From Psychrobacter sp. GP33 (lineage in GTDB: Bacteria; Pseudomonadota; Gammaproteobacteria; Pseudomonadales; Moraxellaceae): DNA of 64,000 bases. Positions 63,355-64,000 of this stretch are shown one piece after another. The DNA lies in the NCBI RefSeq assembly GCF_014119005.1, contig NZ_JACGYX010000007.1, forward strand, positions 1 to 64,000, read 5' to 3'. The translations under genes were made by a program, and so were the position numbers. Below the pieces are notes generated by a model. It was given only the letters and a program-made list of their open reading frames with translations, was not told where the DNA came from and did not search any database. The first letter of the stretch is position 1, and the number at the start of each line of letters is the position of its first letter.

Positions 63355-64000
63355 GCATTAAGTATATTGATCATCCATGGAAAGAAATGAGTAGTTTGCA
63401 GCAAAGAAGAGTGGATTCAAAACTCAACTATAATATTTTCTGGATAACAGATATTAATTGTAATTTTGGTATTTCGATTGAGTCTTCACATTTAGGCCAA
63501 AGTCAAACTCAAAATATTCAACTTAAAGGTTTTGATATCTATCTTGAAAGTATAGCAGGTACATCTAAGTTATATTTAGTTTTAACAGATAAATCTGAAT
63601 GGCAAATTTTTCATAGCTTATGCTTAGATCTAATTAATACAGCCAAATCTATTTCAGATGATTATGATAAGGAACGTAAGCTCATTCCCTTACTCAGCAA
63701 TAGGTTATTGCGTTGGCAGCAAATCTTACAAAAAGATAATATAAAAAAAATGTCTATAGAGCAGCAAATGGGACTATTTGGTGAACTGAGTTGCTTATAT
63801 GATTTTTCTAAGAAAAGGAATTTAAGGGATTCAGTTATCGCTTGGGTAGGTTGCCAGTCAGGTAAACAAGATTTTCTGTTTGATAACCTTGCTGTTGAAG
63901 TTAAATCTAAAAAAAGCTCGTCTGGTAATAAGGTATATATATCTTCTTTAGACCAACTTCACTGCGATAAAGACCCCCTCTATCTATTAGTTTATAGCTT
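63351..64000 (+). CDS. DUF4420 PD-(D/E)XK motif protein, partial at window edge
   Basis: The N-terminal 216 residues of a gene that leaves the window. It reads WKEMSSLQQRRVDSK early and has QMGLFGELSCLYDF, then GKQDFLFDNLAVEVKSKKSS, where the aspartate and the ExK form a PD-(D/E)XK nuclease core, the DUF4420 signature. The ATG overlaps the Z1 stop (ATGA). This is the expected nuclease partner of the GHKL-Z1 system. Later genes of the operon, such as an AIPR or a methylase gene, would lie beyond the edge. Confidence 0.83.
   Translation, partial: MSIKYIDHPWKEMSSLQQRRVDSKLNYNIFWITDINCNFGISIESSHLGQSQTQNIQLKGFDIYLESIAGTSKLYLVLTDKSEWQIFHSLCLDLINTAKSISDDYDKERKLIPLLSNRLLRWQQILQKDNIKKMSIEQQMGLFGELSCLYDFSKKRNLRDSVIAWVGCQSGKQDFLFDNLAVEVKSKKSSSGNKVYISSLDQLHCDKDPLYLLVYS

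Noticed and set aside
1-64000. CRISPR array to go with the CARF and Csx16 genes
   Set aside because: No run of regularly spaced 25-40 bp repeats was seen in any intergenic stretch. The only tandem repeat (28210-28383) is coding, with a period of 90.
1-64000. tRNA or rRNA genes as island attachment sites
   Set aside because: No cloverleaf-like sequence or rRNA-like stretch was recognised at either end of the island.

Overview
The window looks like a piece of a gammaproteobacterial chromosome, most likely Moraxellaceae and probably Psychrobacter. This rests on moderate-to-low GC, the style of the aminotransferase and glycerate kinase, and the insertion sequences; no rRNA or tRNA gene is visible to settle it. 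The first 3.6 kb is ordinary chromosome: glycerate kinase, an aromatic-amino-acid aminotransferase, and a small DUF1971 cupin preceded by a perfect Fur-box-like palindrome. From about 4.3 kb to the right edge it is an accessory or defence island, opened by a three-gene tyrosine-recombinase module (4305-10483) reminiscent of trio-type mobile elements. The middle recombinase has an in-frame stop just before its probable catalytic tyrosine.

Region 10.5-16.5 kb holds CARF-type, cyclic-nucleotide-sensor genes with no CRISPR array and no cas10. They are a Can1/Card1-like dual-CARF PD-(D/E)XK nuclease, an intact NE0113-family (TIGR02584-like) CARF protein, and a badly decayed APE2256/Csx1-like CARF gene. 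Between the first two lie frameshifted remains of a VWA gene and a PP2C gene that match the intact pair downstream. A fourth CRISPR-accessory gene, Csx16-like, sits alone at 39.2 kb.

Region 16.7-35.9 kb is one tightly packed ten-gene operon. It starts with a TerY-P phosphorylation set (two VWA proteins, PP2C phosphatase, Ser/Thr kinase with zinc ribbon). It continues with a large SF1 helicase, a winged-helix/HEPN-motif protein, a coiled-coil McrB-like AAA+ protein, a DUF2357-like partner, a HerA-like ATPase and a small glycine-rich, membrane-prone protein. Most junctions overlap or are only a few bases long, so this reads as one multi-component conflict system. It is the best candidate in the window for an under-described system, and the VWA-PP2C relic behind the CARF nuclease suggests a link between CARF signalling and the phosphorylation module.

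Region 35.9-41.5 kb is bracketed by perfect 25-bp inverted IS3 ends and carries a TPR-like protein, an SDR, a Gfo/Idh/MocA oxidoreductase, Csx16, a truncated IS3 transposase and a complete but mutated IS3 element. Region 41.9-45.7 kb has a compact radical SAM - PHP hydrolase - phosphoribosyltransferase operon, then the orphan C-terminal tail of a single-strand DNA-binding protein and a dead IS3 orfA. On the minus strand, 45.7-51.1 kb encodes a NERD-nuclease/helicase and a TPR/OB partner. A small two-gene locus at 52.1-53.7 kb is split by an IS5-type element with a 3-bp target duplication.

The right end has a RecQ-like helicase with a C-terminal phosphoribosyltransferase domain paired with a DprA-like protein, an IS3 element with a nonsense codon, and a GHKL ATPase - Z1 - DUF4420 restriction-type operon cut by the window edge.
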